DNA of 34,422 nucleotides from Chitinophagaceae bacterium (lineage in GTDB: Bacteria > Bacteroidota > Bacteroidia > Chitinophagales > Chitinophagaceae), in contig CANBSW010000033.1 in assembly GCA_947372235.1 (NCBI GenBank), positions 1-34,422 on the forward strand. The letters are read 5' to 3'. Positions 33,383-34,422 of this stretch are shown here, piece by piece. The notes under the pieces are model-generated. The model was not told the origin of the DNA. It made no database searches and was given only the letters and a program-made list of their open reading frames with translations. Numbering within the stretch: position 1 is the first letter of the stretch; each line of letters begins with the position of its first letter. The position numbers and the translations under genes were made by a program.

Positions 33383-33390
33383 CAAAGATA
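33383..33390 (-). promoter_or_regulatory. Candidate -7 box of the Fic gene
   Basis: On the minus strand TATCTTTG matches TAnnTTTG exactly and stands 17 bases before the Fic ATG. No TTG is seen at the expected -33 position. Confidence 0.4.
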
Positions 33391-33417
33391 GTTTGTGGGT
33401 TGGAATTGTAATGTTTT

Positions 33418-33540
33418 ATGTCAGGTGAAACACCTTTTCTTCAAGAGTTTCCAGACAAAGAGATCTTAGGATTCCATAAAAACTTCAATTTAAATAGCAA
33501 CAGGCTAAGCTACTCCTTTATTGAAATTAACCCTATGTGA
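33418..33540 (+). CDS. Possible small ORF between the Fic and nuclease-like genes
   Basis: A 40-codon plus-strand frame (MSGETPFLQEFPDKEILGFH and 20 further residues, then TGA) occupies the middle of a 245-base gap. It is below the length limit of the supplied track. It has no recognised motif and could be chance or a decayed gene fragment. No promoter or terminator supports it. Confidence 0.2.
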   Translation: MSGETPFLQEFPDKEILGFHKNFNLNSNRLSYSFIEINPM

Positions 33541-33611
33541 GAAAAATCGAGTTCTCTATTGAGAGACATCGGCGTAGAATACTCTATCTTTTTGTTAGTA
33601 ATTTGTAATTT

Positions 33612-34115
33612 TCATTTATTACTATAAAAATCGAAATCAAAGTAGTGTCTTTTATCATGTTCCCAAACTTCCCCAATTATTTTTTTCGCACATAAATCAA
33701 CAGGAATAGCTTTTTTTCCATTTAATTCTGATAGAGAACCGAAATAGATTGAAAAAGTTGTTTTGTCAAATTGAATTGCCATCCAGTGTGCAATTGCATT
33801 ATATTTCTTTTCAGAAGTATAGGCTTTGTCATATGCATTATTCCCAAGATTATATCTGGAGTTTAAGGTTCCTTTTTTCTCAAATTTATTTCTAGCTTTT
33901 ACACTTATAATAATTTTAATTCCATCTTTAACACATTCAAGGTCTGCAAAAGGTTCATTTAAACTTTTGTCATTTAGGTTTCTTATTCTATCATAACCTC
34001 TATCAACGAGTGCTTTAATAGCAAATAATTCACCAAGTTCACCCAATGATTTTTTTCTCGCAGCTTCTTTTTTGTTTAGATCTTCCATTTTTGTTTCAAA
34101 ATATTGGTCTGCCAT
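33612..34115 (-). CDS. AT-rich accessory protein with a PD-(D/E)XK nuclease-like pattern
   Basis: I do not know the family. The pattern of residues 15-80 (from Met14 of the track ORF) is that of restriction-endonuclease-like folds: an alpha helix LGELGELFAIKALVDRGY with a glutamate, then an N-containing strand, then FADLECVKDGIKIIISVKAR. The Asp and the Lys stand at the spacing of the D...(E/D)xK motif, but the acidic residue before the Lys is Ser (SVK instead of EVK). The C-terminal part has WMAIQFDKTTFSIYFG and VWEHDKRHYFDFDF. The track begins 13 codons earlier at 34154; I prefer 34115 (MADQYFETK), which lacks the less natural leading segment. Codon use is more AT-rich than in the housekeeping genes. 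A divergent HTH gene starts 162 bases away. Confidence 0.6.
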   Translation of the reverse strand: MADQYFETKMEDLNKKEAARKKSLGELGELFAIKALVDRGYDRIRNLNDKSLNEPFADLECVKDGIKIIISVKARNKFEKKGTLNSRYNLGNNAYDKAYTSEKKYNAIAHWMAIQFDKTTFSIYFGSLSELNGKKAIPVDLCAKKIIGEVWEHDKRHYFDFDFYSNK

Positions 34116-34277
34116 ATACTTGCGGCTAACACTTAAAATTACACTATCTCCCAAACACTACAAACTACGTATAAATACCCCCGTTAAAAAACACGAAAAA
34201 TAGGTATAAACCGTATAGGACAGTCAATCCCAAAATCCTTATTTCGCTTATCACTATGTTTCAAACTTACTATATAT

Positions 34278-34422
34278 GCGATTGATAGAACGTTTACAGG
34301 ATTACCTCATTCAAAGCAATATTTCAGCTTATGCATTCGAGCATACTTGTGGATTATCTAATGGTTATTTAGGCAAACAGATCAAAGGGAAGGGTGCAGT
34401 TGGTTCTGATATTCTTGAAAGG
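34278..34422 (+). CDS. Partial helix-turn-helix regulator (5' end only)
   Basis: The frame from the ATG at 34278 stays open to the window edge for 48 codons. The translation begins MRLIERLQDYLIQSNISAYA and continues FEHTCGLSNGYLGKQI and GAVGSDILER. This is the standard opening of XRE/phage-repressor-like or LexA-like HTH proteins in Bacteroidota, where the second helix and turn read GLSNGYLGK. The C-terminal domain, which would decide between a simple regulator and a peptidase-linked repressor, is outside the window. It is too short for the supplied ORF track. It is divergent from the nuclease-like gene and shares its upstream region. Confidence 0.75.

Noticed and set aside
33541-33611. Terminator or small RNA near TCTCTATTGAGAGA
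   Set aside because: The stem is only about five base pairs and has no T-run next to it.
34113-34180. Integron attC-like site near GCGGCTAACAC
   Set aside because: The core words do not fit RYYYAAC/GTTRRRY, and no paired arms form the expected long imperfect hairpin.

Overview
The window looks like a chromosomal segment from a member of the Bacteroidota, probably a Chitinophagaceae-like or other sphingobacterial/chitinophagal lineage. The phylum evidence is strong: a GLPGLI-family protein paired with a carboxypeptidase-regulatory-domain TonB-type outer-membrane protein, an OmpA protein with thrombospondin type-3 repeats, SprB-like repeats, a PorT-like small barrel, AT-rich DNA, TAnnTTTG-type promoter boxes and few visible Shine-Dalgarno sequences. 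The family-level placement is inference. No tRNA, rRNA, CRISPR array, insertion sequence or prophage was seen.

Layout. (1) 1-6.2 kb is a cell-envelope block: a secreted protein with three RlpA-like double-psi beta-barrel domains, an OmpA/TSP3 protein, a small outer-membrane barrel on the minus strand, and a large secreted protein with SprB-like repeats. (2) 6.2-12.1 kb is a minus-strand housekeeping run: plsC, priA (apparently with a TTG start) and murB, preceded by nhaA and a small membrane-anchored protein. (3) 12.2-22.8 kb is a minus-strand ammonium-assimilation cluster. In transcription order it is gltB and gltD (glutamate synthase), a first ammonium transporter, a BBP2/OmpL-like porin, and a second, divergent ammonium transporter with an unusual N-terminal extension. 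Terminators lie after gltD and after the last transporter, so the cluster appears to be at least two transcription units serving one pathway: ammonium entry across both membranes and its capture as glutamate. No PII (glnB/glnK) gene is in the window. (4) 22.9-27.2 kb holds ispE, a bifunctional-nuclease-domain protein with a UvrB/C motif, an ABC-F ATPase of the Uup type and a cytoplasmic FKBP prolyl isomerase. (5) 27.4-32.4 kb holds the GLPGLI / outer-membrane receptor pair, a DUF1569 protein and an exported-looking dienelactone hydrolase. (6) 32.6-34.4 kb is more accessory in character: a Fic protein, an AT-rich gene with a PD-(D/E)XK-like nuclease pattern, and the start of a divergent helix-turn-helix regulator cut by the window edge.

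Intergenic DNA is the least ordinary part. At least three kinds of palindromic or simple repeat recur: CATTCAACATTTAAAA elements (two sites, one a perfect 27-bp stem between convergent genes), CACAGATTCRCAGATT elements (two sites), and one GTCATTGC...AAGCAATCTG element followed by a 15-bp tandem repeat. Two coding sequences (the gltB C-terminus and the Uup linker) carry short simple-repeat insertions of similar character. I did not find a clearly new multi-gene system. The best candidates for a second look are the Amt-porin-Amt arrangement with its structured leader, the His-less triple RlpA protein, and the nuclease-like/HTH pair at the right edge.
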